Shown piece after piece: positions 24,949 through 31,880 of a DNA stretch of 45,530 bases; the first letter of the stretch is position 1; every line of letters begins with the position of its first letter. The position numbers were made by a program, and so were the translations under genes. The notes under the pieces are model-generated. The model was not told where the DNA came from and searched no databases. It was given only the letters and a program-made list of their open reading frames with translations. Source of the stretch: Ruegeria sp. (GTDB taxonomy: Bacteria; Pseudomonadota; Alphaproteobacteria; Rhodobacterales; Rhodobacteraceae); NCBI RefSeq assembly GCF_028066395.1, contig NZ_JALCBM010000003.1, positions 73,703-119,232 on the forward strand, given 5' to 3'.

Positions 24949-25323
24949 ATGTCTGTTGTAACATTGAAAAACACGATCACGCTGGCGATCTCGGTTCGGG
25001 ATCGCCACGTCAGCGCGGATTGGTATGCCGAAAAGCTTGGGTTTGAACTGATCCACCATATGGACGAAGCGGGGTGGAGCGAAATGCGAACCAATGTTGA
25101 CGGCGTGACCTTGGGTCTGGGAGAGCAGGCAGAACCCTCGCCGGGTAATAGCGTTCCGGTGTTCGAAGTCGCTGACATCGTCGCGGCGCGGGCCGCGTTG
25201 GAGGCTGATGGGGTTGCCTTTGACGGTGCAACGGAAACGATTGAGGGGATGGTCAGCACGGCCACCTTCTATGACCCCGACAAGAACGCCATGATGTTGG
25301 CGCAGGATCTTACCGGAGGCTAA
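24949..25323 (+). CDS. VOC (glyoxalase/bleomycin-resistance fold) family protein
   Basis: 124 residues from ATG 24949, with AAAGGAAA upstream. The paired beta-alpha-beta-beta-beta modules are seen: ITLAISVRDRHVSADWYAEKLGFELIHH in the first, VPVFEVADIVAARAALEADGVAF and TATFYDPDKNAMMLAQD in the second. Family members are metal-dependent lyases or dioxygenases or binding proteins; the substrate here is unknown. Its divergence from a HxlR-like regulator suggests induction by a small molecule. The GTA promoter begins 44 bp past its stop. Confidence 0.85.
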   Translation: MSVVTLKNTITLAISVRDRHVSADWYAEKLGFELIHHMDEAGWSEMRTNVDGVTLGLGEQAEPSPGNSVPVFEVADIVAARAALEADGVAFDGATETIEGMVSTATFYDPDKNAMMLAQDLTGG

Positions 25324-25366
25324 CCACACCGTTCGGTTCCTGTTGCGCCCTGTGTTGCGTAAAACC

Positions 25367-25395
25367 TTGACTTTGCGGGCTTTCTCTCGTATAGG
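25367..25395 (+). promoter_or_regulatory. Sigma-70-type promoter of the GTA cluster
   Basis: TTGACT (25367-25372), 17-bp spacer, TATAGG (25390-25395). This is the best housekeeping-type promoter in the window and predicts a start near 25402, about 80-100 nt upstream of g1. Confidence 0.75.
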
Positions 25396-25422
25396 TTGTG
25401 TCATGCTAGAAGAGGTGGGCGA

Positions 25423-25452
25423 CGGCCCCGGGGCGACCCGGTGGCCGTTTTT
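25423..25452 (+). terminator. Intrinsic-terminator-like hairpin in the GTA leader
   Basis: CGGCC-CCGGG (25423-25432) pairs with CCCGG-T-GGCCG (25437-25447), with one bulged T and a 4-nt loop, then TTTTT (25448-25452). It starts about 20 nt after the predicted transcription start and 30-48 nt before g1. Confidence 0.75.
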
Positions 25453-25481
25453 CGTTTCTCTCGTGCGGAGATCACTCACGC

Positions 25482-25844
25482 ATGAGGTCACAGGCAAACA
25501 TGACTTTGATTACCCCGGAAGAGCGGATTTCTCAGACGGCTGACTTGTTGCAGTCCCTTGAGAGGTCCATTCGCGATCTGCGGCAAGCGGCGGAAGACCT
25601 GCGCAAACAGATCGGCACCGGGGAGGATGCAGATCTTGCTGGTTCAGCCAAGCAACTCGGGCAGTTAGAGGGGCTGATCCGAAGTTGTCAGAAAGTGGAG
25701 ACAAGCTTTGTCGAACAACATCACAGACAAGCCGGAATTGCCCAAGGGGGGTATGCGCTCGACCTTGAGCGCGCTCGATTTGAGGTTGGGTGCAGGTTGG
25801 CTCGCCTCCGCGCCTGCTGCGGTTCGGGACAGATTTCTGAGTGA
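25482..25844 (+). CDS. GTA g1: small terminase-like DNA-packaging protein
   Basis: 120 residues from ATG 25482, or 114 from ATG 25500 (MTLITPEERI); both have GGAG/GAGG at a long distance. The protein begins with a heptad-rich helix (LLQSLERSIRDLRQAAEDLRKQI) likely to be a coiled coil, and a second helical region follows. By position, size and overlap with the large terminase gene it corresponds to RcGTA g1, which encodes a reduced small terminase that lacks sequence-specific DNA binding. The last 137 bases overlap g2 in another frame. Recognition rests more on context than on sequence motifs. Confidence 0.75.
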   Translation: MRSQANMTLITPEERISQTADLLQSLERSIRDLRQAAEDLRKQIGTGEDADLAGSAKQLGQLEGLIRSCQKVETSFVEQHHRQAGIAQGGYALDLERARFEVGCRLARLRACCGSGQISE

Positions 25845-27123
25845 GATCGGGGAGGGAGGGCTGTGTGCCCTCCCTTTCCTGTTTGAGTTCTGGGCGCTGC
25901 CGCATCAGCTGCCGCCCGAAGGCGACTGGCGGTCCTGGGTGATCATGGGCGGGCGTGGTGCGGGCAAGACGCGGGCCGGGGCCGAATGGGTGCGGTCGAT
26001 GGTTGAGGGGTCCTTGCCGCTGGATCGGGGCGCTGCCAGTCGGGTCGCTTTGGTTGGCGAGACCTTCGATCAGGTGCGCGATGTGATGATCTTTGGCGAT
26101 AGCGGGATTTTGCGATGTTCGCCGCCGGATCGTCGACCCACGTGGAAGGCAACGGAACGCAAGCTGATCTGGCCCAACGGGGCCGAGGCGCAGGCGTTTT
26201 CAGCGCATGATCCCGAGGGGCTGAGGGGGCCTCAGTTCGATGCGGCCTGGGTGGATGAGTTGGCCAAGTGGAAGAAGGCCGGGGAGACCTGGGACATGCT
26301 GCAATTTGCGTTGCGGTTGGGGGATCAGCCCCGCGTCTGTGTGACCACGACGCCGCGTAATGTGAAGGTTTTGAAGGAATTGCTGGCGTCGCCCTCCACC
26401 GTGCAGACCCATGCGCCGACCGAGGCGAACCGGGCCAATCTGGCCGGGTCGTTTCTGGAGGAGGTGCGCGCGTGCTATGCAGGCACGCGGTTGGGGCGGC
26501 AGGAGTTGGATGGGGTGCTGCTGTCGGATGCCGAAGGGGCGCTGTGGACCGGGTCGATGCTGGATGCGGCGCGGGTTGAGACTGTGCCGGAACTGGATCG
26601 CATTGTGGTGGCGCTGGACCCGGCGGTGACGGCGGGGTCGGATGCGGATGCCTGTGGGATTGTGGTTGTGGGTGCGCAGCTACAGGGGCCGCCCGAGGGC
26701 TGGCGTGCCTTTGTGCTGGCTGACCGAACTGTGCAGGGCGTTGGCCCGGCGGGCTGGGCGCAGGCGGCGATTGACGCGATGGATGAGTTTGGGGCCGAGC
26801 GGCTGGTGGCCGAGGTCAATCAGGGCGGGCAACTGGTGGAAGAGGTGGTGCGGCAGGTGGACCCTCTGGTCCCGTTTCGCGCGGTGCGGGCGTCACGCGG
26901 CAAGGTGGCGCGGGCAGAGCCTGTGGCGGCCCTGTACGAGCAGGGGCGGGTGGCGCATGTCACCGGGCTGGACGCGCTGGAGGAGCAGATGTGCCAGATG
27001 ACCGCGCGCGGGTTCGAGGGGCAGGGGTCGCCCGACCGGGTCGACGCACTGGTCTGGGCGTTGCATGAGTTGATGGTCGGCCCTGCGGGGGCGTATCGGC
27101 GACCGAGGGTTCGGGTGCTCTAA
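25708..27123 (+). CDS. terL: GTA g2: large terminase (ATPase/nuclease)
   Basis: 471 residues if translation begins at TTG 25708, which has GGAG seven bases upstream; ATG 25753 has no good site. The ATPase domain has Walker A GGRGAGKT (81-88) and Walker B with acidic D183/E184 (AAWVDELAKW). The C-terminal RNase H-like nuclease begins near residue 294 with VALDPAV, then ADACGIVVV, and holds LVAEVNQGGQLVEEVV. It pumps host DNA into GTA heads. The 3' end occurs again as a decayed copy at 27849-28002, and the stop overlaps by 4 bp the convergent AhpD-like gene. Confidence 0.95.
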   Translation: MSNNITDKPELPKGGMRSTLSALDLRLGAGWLASAPAAVRDRFLSEIGEGGLCALPFLFEFWALPHQLPPEGDWRSWVIMGGRGAGKTRAGAEWVRSMVEGSLPLDRGAASRVALVGETFDQVRDVMIFGDSGILRCSPPDRRPTWKATERKLIWPNGAEAQAFSAHDPEGLRGPQFDAAWVDELAKWKKAGETWDMLQFALRLGDQPRVCVTTTPRNVKVLKELLASPSTVQTHAPTEANRANLAGSFLEEVRACYAGTRLGRQELDGVLLSDAEGALWTGSMLDAARVETVPELDRIVVALDPAVTAGSDADACGIVVVGAQLQGPPEGWRAFVLADRTVQGVGPAGWAQAAIDAMDEFGAERLVAEVNQGGQLVEEVVRQVDPLVPFRAVRASRGKVARAEPVAALYEQGRVAHVTGLDALEEQMCQMTARGFEGQGSPDRVDALVWALHELMVGPAGAYRRPRVRVL

Positions 27124-27692
27124 CCGTTCGGAAAGGGCGGGAAATGCGGGTCGGGTGCGGTCTGCGCCAAGCGGTTGAAGCTGTTGGTGAAATGGCAATG
27201 GGCGATTTCGGCGACGATGGCGACCAGTTGGCTGTGGTCGAACCCATCCTCTAGCGCCTGCGCCAGTTCGGCGTCCGACAGTTGACCCCCTGTATCGGCC
27301 AGACGCTGCACCAGATGCTGCAGTTTGGCCGCGCGGCTGTCACCCTGCAGCCGTTCTCCCGAGGCGATACGGGTGATCATCTCCATATCTACTCCGCGCG
27401 CCTCTGACATGTTGAGATGGGCGGGGACGCAATAATGGCATCCATTACGGACGGCCATTTCCATGCAGATGACCTCGCGGTCCTCATGAGACAGTCCGCA
27501 TTGGTCCAGCGCGGTCCAGAAGGCGAGGAACCCTTCGAGGACTTTGGGGTTATGGGCCATTGCATCGCTGATATTCAGATCACGTCCCCAAGTCGCGCGT
27601 ACCTTGTCACGGGCAGTCTTTTGGCGTTGGGTTTGAGTGGCGGATGAAACTGGGGGGATGCGTTGGGTCAACCGAGATCTCCGATTGGTCAT
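27120..27692 (-). CDS. AhpD-like / carboxymuconolactone decarboxylase family protein inserted in the GTA cluster
   Basis: 190 residues. The peroxidase-related AhpD motif is intact: E78, C85 and C88 in NGCHYC, and H92 in PAH, the relay of alkylhydroperoxide-type disulfide reductases. These proteins reduce peroxides or act as peroxidase-like enzymes; the partner thiol system is not nearby. It is on the strand opposite to the GTA genes, and its 3' end overlaps terL by 4 bp. The ATG 27692 has no clear Shine-Dalgarno site and the first ~25 residues (QRIPPVSSATQTQRQK) may be non-coding or a poorly conserved leader. It is not part of the standard RcGTA gene order and is probably an insertion. Confidence 0.85.
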   Translation of the reverse strand: MTNRRSRLTQRIPPVSSATQTQRQKTARDKVRATWGRDLNISDAMAHNPKVLEGFLAFWTALDQCGLSHEDREVICMEMAVRNGCHYCVPAHLNMSEARGVDMEMITRIASGERLQGDSRAAKLQHLVQRLADTGGQLSDAELAQALEDGFDHSQLVAIVAEIAHCHFTNSFNRLAQTAPDPHFPPFPNG

Positions 27693-27848
27693 GTGTTTGG
27701 TGGGGAGGGGAATTTTACGGCCTCGCCTAATTTCATTCCCGAGCTTCGACGCCTATCGGATGGGGAGAGCGCGGACAACGAGAATAGTGCCACTGATACG
27801 GCCCTGTGCAAGCACAATTTCTTGAGGACGCCTGAGTTCTTGTAGTGC
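27693..27848. other. AT-richer gap between the AhpD-like gene and the terL remnant
   Basis: 156 bases with no gene that I can support. Short open frames here have no ribosome site. It forms part of the ~1.4 kb interruption between g2 and g3. Confidence 0.4.
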
Positions 27849-28002
27849 CTGGCCGGACTGGGCGCGTTGAAGGAGCGGATGAGCCAGATGACTCTAAAGG
27901 CAGGGCTCACCAGACAGGGTCGATGCGCTGGTCTGGGCGTTGCATGAGTTAGTCGTGAGACCTGCGGGGGCGTATCGGCGGCCTAGGGTGCGGGTGCTCT
28001 AG
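27849..28002 (+). pseudogene. Decayed second copy of the 3' end of the large terminase gene
   Basis: The first part reads LAGLGALKERMSQMT, aligning with VTGLDALEEQMCQMT of terL; after a frame change the last 30 codons (27913-28002) encode DRVDALVWALHELVVRPAGA and end in YRRPRVRVL, the same ending as terL. I count 77 of 90 identical bases against 27034-27123. It has no start and cannot make a functional terminase. Confidence 0.85.
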
Positions 28003-28362
28003 AGACGAACGATCAATTATGTCTGCGAGAGAATTGCGGCAATAACCAGGCAGTTCTAACGAGTATCGAGTCCAACGTCGTAGCAGCACCTTTTGACGAG
28101 CGACGCAGATCAAACTGCCCTTACGAACAACAAGCAGCCTGTCCGATGTGCGGATTGGCCAGTGCCTATCGCCCAAATCAACGATGACCAACCTGTCGTT
28201 CATCGATTTACCGGGAGCTTGGACAATGTCGACCACGCGTACATTTTTGTATTCGACGCCGACTTTCATGTCGTAAAGGACTAAAGCAAGGATCAAAAAT
28301 AGAAGGCTTCCCCCCAGTACGTTGAGAGTTTTCTGTAGCTTTAAGCGAAAATGCGGTGTCAA
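27949..28362 (-). CDS. Possible small membrane-anchored protein of unknown function
   Basis: Open frame of 137 codons from TTG 28362, with AGG at a distance as the only ribosome site. The first 30 residues hold a hydrophobic segment (LGGSLLFLILALVLYDM), then about 80 residues with strand-like character (VVDIVQAPGKSMNDRLVIVDLGDRHWPI, LLVVRKGSLICVAR). The last 18 codons run antisense through the terL remnant, so the natural protein may once have ended earlier. The region is AT-richer than the GTA genes. I do not recognise it; it may be a real accessory gene or chance. Confidence 0.45.
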   Translation of the reverse strand: MTPHFRLKLQKTLNVLGGSLLFLILALVLYDMKVGVEYKNVRVVDIVQAPGKSMNDRLVIVDLGDRHWPIRTSDRLLVVRKGSLICVARQKVLLRRWTRYSLELPGYCRNSLADIIDRSSLEHPHPRPPIRPRRSHD

Positions 28363-28552
28363 AAATCAAACCTAAGCAATGTCTTATCAGCTAAGCTATG
28401 CAGCTATTTAGCTCGATGGCAACCTTTGCGTGTGTATGCTGCCCCTGTACCCGTTGCCTACCCCCCGCACGCCCCATTCCCGAGCCTTAAACTTCTTTCC
28501 GTCATAACTCCTTTCAACAAGCCGGGCAGAGCGGCGGCAGAAAGGAGCACAG
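28363..28552. other. Non-coding stretch upstream of the portal gene
   Basis: 190 bases with no supported gene. AGCT occurs four times at 28389, 28394, 28402 and 28410, and AGCTAA (28389-28394) and TTAGCT (28408-28413) are inverted. A promoter for g3 and later genes might be expected here because the insertion separates them from the main promoter, but no clear sigma-70 pair is visible. Confidence 0.35.
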
Positions 28553-29713
28553 ATGGTATTCGATTTCTTGCGTCGTGGATCGGCTGGGGAAGCGCCCGAG
28601 GCAAAGGCGAGCGCGGCGGGGCCTGTGGTGGCGTGGCAGACGGGCGGGCGCGTGGCGTGGAGCCCGCGGGACACGGTGACGCTGACGCGGACGGGGTTTT
28701 CGGGGAACCCGGTGGGGTTCCGCTCGGTCAAGTTGATTGCTGAGGCGGCGGCGGCTTTACCCTTGGTGCTGCAGGATCAGGCGCAGCGGTTCGATGTGCA
28801 TCCGATCTTGTCGTTGATGCGTCGTCCGAATGCGGCGCAAGGGCGGGCGGAGTTGATGGAGGCGCTGTTCGGGCAGTTGTTGCTGTCTGGCAATGCCTAT
28901 GTCGAGGCGGTGCAGGCCGAGGAAGGCCTGCCGGTTGAGCTGCATGTGCTGCGTTCTGACCGGATGAGCGTGGTGCCCGGCGCAGATGGGTGGCCCAAGG
29001 CCTATGACTATGTGGTTGGTGGCAAGAAACATCGGTTTGCGGCGGAAAATATCTGCCATATCAAATCGTTCCACCCGCAGGATGACCATTATGGGTTCTC
29101 GCCCATGCAGGCGGCGGCGATGGCGATTGATGTGCATAACAGCGCGTCGCGGTGGTCGAAATCGCTGCTGGACAATGCGGCGCGGCCTTCGGGGGCGCTG
29201 GTGTGGAAGGGCGATGGCCATGGGGTGATGGCCGAGGATCAGTTCCGGCGTCTCTCGGATGAGATCGAGCAGAACTATCGCGGAGCGCGCAATGCTGGGC
29301 GGCCGATGGTTCTGGAAGGGGGGCTGGATTGGAAGCCGATGGGGTTCTCTCCGTCCGATATGGAGTTTCAAAAGACCAAGGAAGCCGCCGCCCGCGAGAT
29401 CGCGCTGGCCTTTGGGGTCCCGCCGATGCTGCTGGGGATTCAAGGCGACGCGACCTATTCGAACTATCAGGAGGCCAACCGGGCGTTTTACCGTCTGACC
29501 GTGCTGCCTCTGGTGACGCGGGTGGCGGCGGCGGTGGCTGATTGGCTGGCAGGCTTCACCGGCGAGGAGATGGTGCTGAAACCCGATCTGGATCAGGTGC
29601 CTGCGTTGTCGGCTGAGCGGGATGCGCAATGGGCGCGGGTTAGCGGGGCGGACTTCCTGACGGATGCCGAAAAACGCGCGTTGCTGGGGCTGCCGGAGCG
29701 TGCGGATGGCTGA
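28553..29713 (+). CDS. GTA g3: portal protein (HK97 family)
   Basis: 386 residues from ATG 28553 with AGGAG eight bases upstream. The portal pattern is clear: NPVGFRSVKLIAEAAAALPL, HPILSLMRRPN, LFGQLLLSGNAYVEAV, HIKSFHPQDDHYGFSPMQAA and the late helix IALAFGVPPMLLGIQGDATYSNYQEANRAFY, split here as two stretches. It forms the dodecameric ring at one capsid vertex through which DNA enters and leaves. It is 1.4 kb after terL instead of close to it. Confidence 0.96.
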   Translation: MVFDFLRRGSAGEAPEAKASAAGPVVAWQTGGRVAWSPRDTVTLTRTGFSGNPVGFRSVKLIAEAAAALPLVLQDQAQRFDVHPILSLMRRPNAAQGRAELMEALFGQLLLSGNAYVEAVQAEEGLPVELHVLRSDRMSVVPGADGWPKAYDYVVGGKKHRFAAENICHIKSFHPQDDHYGFSPMQAAAMAIDVHNSASRWSKSLLDNAARPSGALVWKGDGHGVMAEDQFRRLSDEIEQNYRGARNAGRPMVLEGGLDWKPMGFSPSDMEFQKTKEAAAREIALAFGVPPMLLGIQGDATYSNYQEANRAFYRLTVLPLVTRVAAAVADWLAGFTGEEMVLKPDLDQVPALSAERDAQWARVSGADFLTDAEKRALLGLPERADG

Positions 29714-29924
29714 GGGGTATCCGCCGTTCGAATGCGCGCCGGGTCTGCGTCTGGCGGCGCATGAGCGGGTGGCCGAGATCCAGCATGCTCACCTCTGTCG
29801 GCGGCTGGATCAGATCGAGGAAATGATGGAGCGGCTGGATCGGCGGCTGTGGCTGACGGTGTATGGCGTGGCGGCGGTGATCCTGGCGCAGGCGGTTCAG
29901 TCGTTCCTGACGGTTGCGCCATGA
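29706..29924 (+). CDS. GTA g3.5: small membrane-segment protein
   Basis: 72 residues from ATG 29706, overlapping the portal stop by 8 bp. The N-terminal half is charged (RLDQIEEMMERLDRRLW, probable coiled coil) and the last 20 residues are hydrophobic (VYGVAAVILAQAVQSFLTV), giving one transmembrane segment. The same small gene lies between portal and protease in RcGTA. Its role in particle production is not known to me. Confidence 0.85.
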   Translation: MAEGYPPFECAPGLRLAAHERVAEIQHAHLCRRLDQIEEMMERLDRRLWLTVYGVAAVILAQAVQSFLTVAP

Positions 29925-29950
29925 ATTCAGTGCTTTGCGTGGAGAAGTTG

Positions 29951-30496
29951 ATGGATTTGGAACATAAATTCGCACGGTTCGGAGATGGGCTGTCGGTGTC
30001 CGATGACGCAGTGATCGAAGGCTATGCCAGCCTGTTTGGTCAGGTCGATCAGGGCAGCGATGTGGTGCAGAAAGGGGCCTATCGGACCTCGCTGGAGGGG
30101 CTGGTCAAGGCGGGTCAGCGGGTCAAGATGCTGTGGCAGCACGATCCGGCGCAGCCCATCGGTGTCTGGGACGAGGTGCGCGAGGACGACATGGGCCTGT
30201 GGGTCAAGGGGCGTCTGCTGGAGAGCACGCAGAAGGGCCGCGAGGCGGCGGAACTGATCCGCGCCGGGGCCATGGATGGGCTGTCGATTGGCTATCGCAC
30301 CAAGCGGGCCGTGAAGAATGACAAGGGCCAGCGGGTCCTGACCGAACTGGAGCTGTGGGAGGTGTCCTTGGTGACCTTCCCGATGCTGCCCAGTGCGCGG
30401 GTGGCGGCGAAGGGGACGGACCCCGATGCCGAGAACACCTGGCGCAGTATTGCTGAGGTGTTCAATGACGCCCGGCAGGAGCTGGCGCGGACCTAG
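29951..30496 (+). CDS. GTA g4: prohead protease (HK97 family)
   Basis: 181 residues from ATG 29951, chosen for GGAG six bases upstream; ATG 29921, which overlaps the g3.5 stop as ATGA, is an alternative giving ten more residues. The HK97-type serine protease fold shows EGYASLFG, H64 (LWQHDP) and S112 (GLSIGYR), the expected catalytic His and Ser. It matures the capsid protein by cutting its N-terminal scaffold-like region. Confidence 0.94.
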   Translation: MDLEHKFARFGDGLSVSDDAVIEGYASLFGQVDQGSDVVQKGAYRTSLEGLVKAGQRVKMLWQHDPAQPIGVWDEVREDDMGLWVKGRLLESTQKGREAAELIRAGAMDGLSIGYRTKRAVKNDKGQRVLTELELWEVSLVTFPMLPSARVAAKGTDPDAENTWRSIAEVFNDARQELART

Positions 30497-30531
30497 CGCG
30501 CCTCAAACCCACCCAAAAACAGGACATGCTG

Positions 30532-31710
30532 ATGAGCAAGACCGAGACCCCGGCCTTGACCGGAGAGGGTGCGCCCCTGGTTCAGGAGGTGAAGCAGGCG
30601 ATGGCTGGCTTCGTGAATGAATTCAAGGGCCTGAAGGCTGAAGTTAAAACCAAACTGCAACAGACAGAAGAGCGACTGACCATGCTGGATCGTAAATCAA
30701 CCATCGCGGCACGCCCGCATCTTGCGGCCTCGATTGAGGACGGTGCCCCACACCAGAAGGCATTCGACGCCTATGTACGGTCGGGCGAGGATGACGGGCT
30801 GCGCGGGCTTGAGATGGAGTCGAAATCTCTGTCCAGTGCGGTCAACAGCGATGGCGGCTATCTGGTCGATCCGCAGACCGCCGAGATCATCAAGTCGGTG
30901 CTGAAATCCACCGCCTCGATCCGGTCGATTGCGTCGGTGGTGAATGTCGAGGCGAACTCGTTCGATGTGCTGATCGACCATACTGATGTGGGTGCCGGTT
31001 GGGCGGATGAAAATGCCGCTGCGACCGAGACGGCGACCCCGTCGATTGACCGGATTTCCATCGCGCTGCACGAGCTGAGCGCGCTGCCCAAAGCCTCGCA
31101 GCGGTTGCTGGATGACAGCGCTTTTGATGTCGAGGGCTGGCTGGCCGGTCGCATTGCCGACAAGTTTGCGCGGGCCGAAGCGGCGGCGTTTATTTCGGGC
31201 GACGGTGCGGACAAGCCTAATGGCATTCTGAACCATGCCAAGGTCGACAATGACGTCTGGGCCTGGGGCAATATTGGCTATGTGCCGACCGGGATTGACG
31301 GTGGTGTCGATGCGGATGCGATCGTCGATGTGGTCTATGCGCTGGGCGCGCAGTACCGGGTCAATGGCACCTTCGTGATGAATTCGAAGACCGCCGGTGT
31401 GATCCGCAAGCTGAAGGACAGCGATGGCCGCTTCCTGTGGTCGGATGGTCTGGCCGCCGGTGAGCCTGCGCGTCTGATGGGCTATCCGGTGCTGATCGCC
31501 GAGGACATGCCGGATGCGGGCAGCGACAGTTTCTCGATTGCCTTTGGCGACTTCCAGGCGGGCTACACCATTGCTGAGCGTCCCGATCTGCGCGTGCTGC
31601 GCGATCCGTTCAGCGCCAAGCCGCATGTCCTGTTCTACGCGACCAAGCGCGTGGGCGGCGACGTGAGCGACTTTGCCGCGATCAAGCTGGTGAAATTCGG
31701 CACCGCCTAA
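30532..31710 (+). CDS. GTA g5: major capsid protein (HK97 fold)
   Basis: 392 residues from ATG 30532, with AGGAC upstream; ATG 30526 is an in-frame alternative. The N-terminal ~105 residues form the helical delta domain (VKQAMAGFVNEFKGLKAEVK), expected to be removed by the g4 protease, probably near MESKSLSS. The mature shell protein begins with NSDGGYLVDPQTAEIIKSVL and contains PKASQRLLDDSAFDVEGWL and FRVLRDPFS-like elements near the end (LRVLRDPFSAKPHVLFYATKR, in part). It is followed by a strong hairpin. Confidence 0.96.
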   Translation: MSKTETPALTGEGAPLVQEVKQAMAGFVNEFKGLKAEVKTKLQQTEERLTMLDRKSTIAARPHLAASIEDGAPHQKAFDAYVRSGEDDGLRGLEMESKSLSSAVNSDGGYLVDPQTAEIIKSVLKSTASIRSIASVVNVEANSFDVLIDHTDVGAGWADENAAATETATPSIDRISIALHELSALPKASQRLLDDSAFDVEGWLAGRIADKFARAEAAAFISGDGADKPNGILNHAKVDNDVWAWGNIGYVPTGIDGGVDADAIVDVVYALGAQYRVNGTFVMNSKTAGVIRKLKDSDGRFLWSDGLAAGEPARLMGYPVLIAEDMPDAGSDSFSIAFGDFQAGYTIAERPDLRVLRDPFSAKPHVLFYATKRVGGDVSDFAAIKLVKFGTA

Positions 31711-31722
31711 CGCGGGCTGAAA

Positions 31723-31745
31723 CCGGGGGGCCTGAGGCCCCTCGG
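31723..31745 (+). other. Strong hairpin directly after the capsid gene
   Basis: CCGGGGGGCC (31723-31732) pairs with GGCCCCTCGG (31736-31745), ten base pairs including one G-U, around a 3-nt loop. No T-run follows, so it is more likely a 3'-end stabiliser or processing structure than a terminator. A second hairpin, GG-C-CCCC/GGGG-T-CC, lies at 31845-31861 just before g6. Confidence 0.6.
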
Positions 31746-31880
31746 GACGGCGGGCGCGGGCCGGGGTGAGATCCCCTGCGTTGTCTAGCTGCTCCCCTCC
31801 GTCCGAGCAACGTGGGGCGGCGCGTGCCCGTCATTTTCCTGAGTGGCCCCCGGAGGGGTCCGAGATTGCGGAGTGAATGG

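Noticed and set aside
28389..28413. AGCT tetramers as a regular repeat array
   Set aside because: Only four copies with spacings of 5, 8 and 8; too short to separate from chance, so kept only as a remark.
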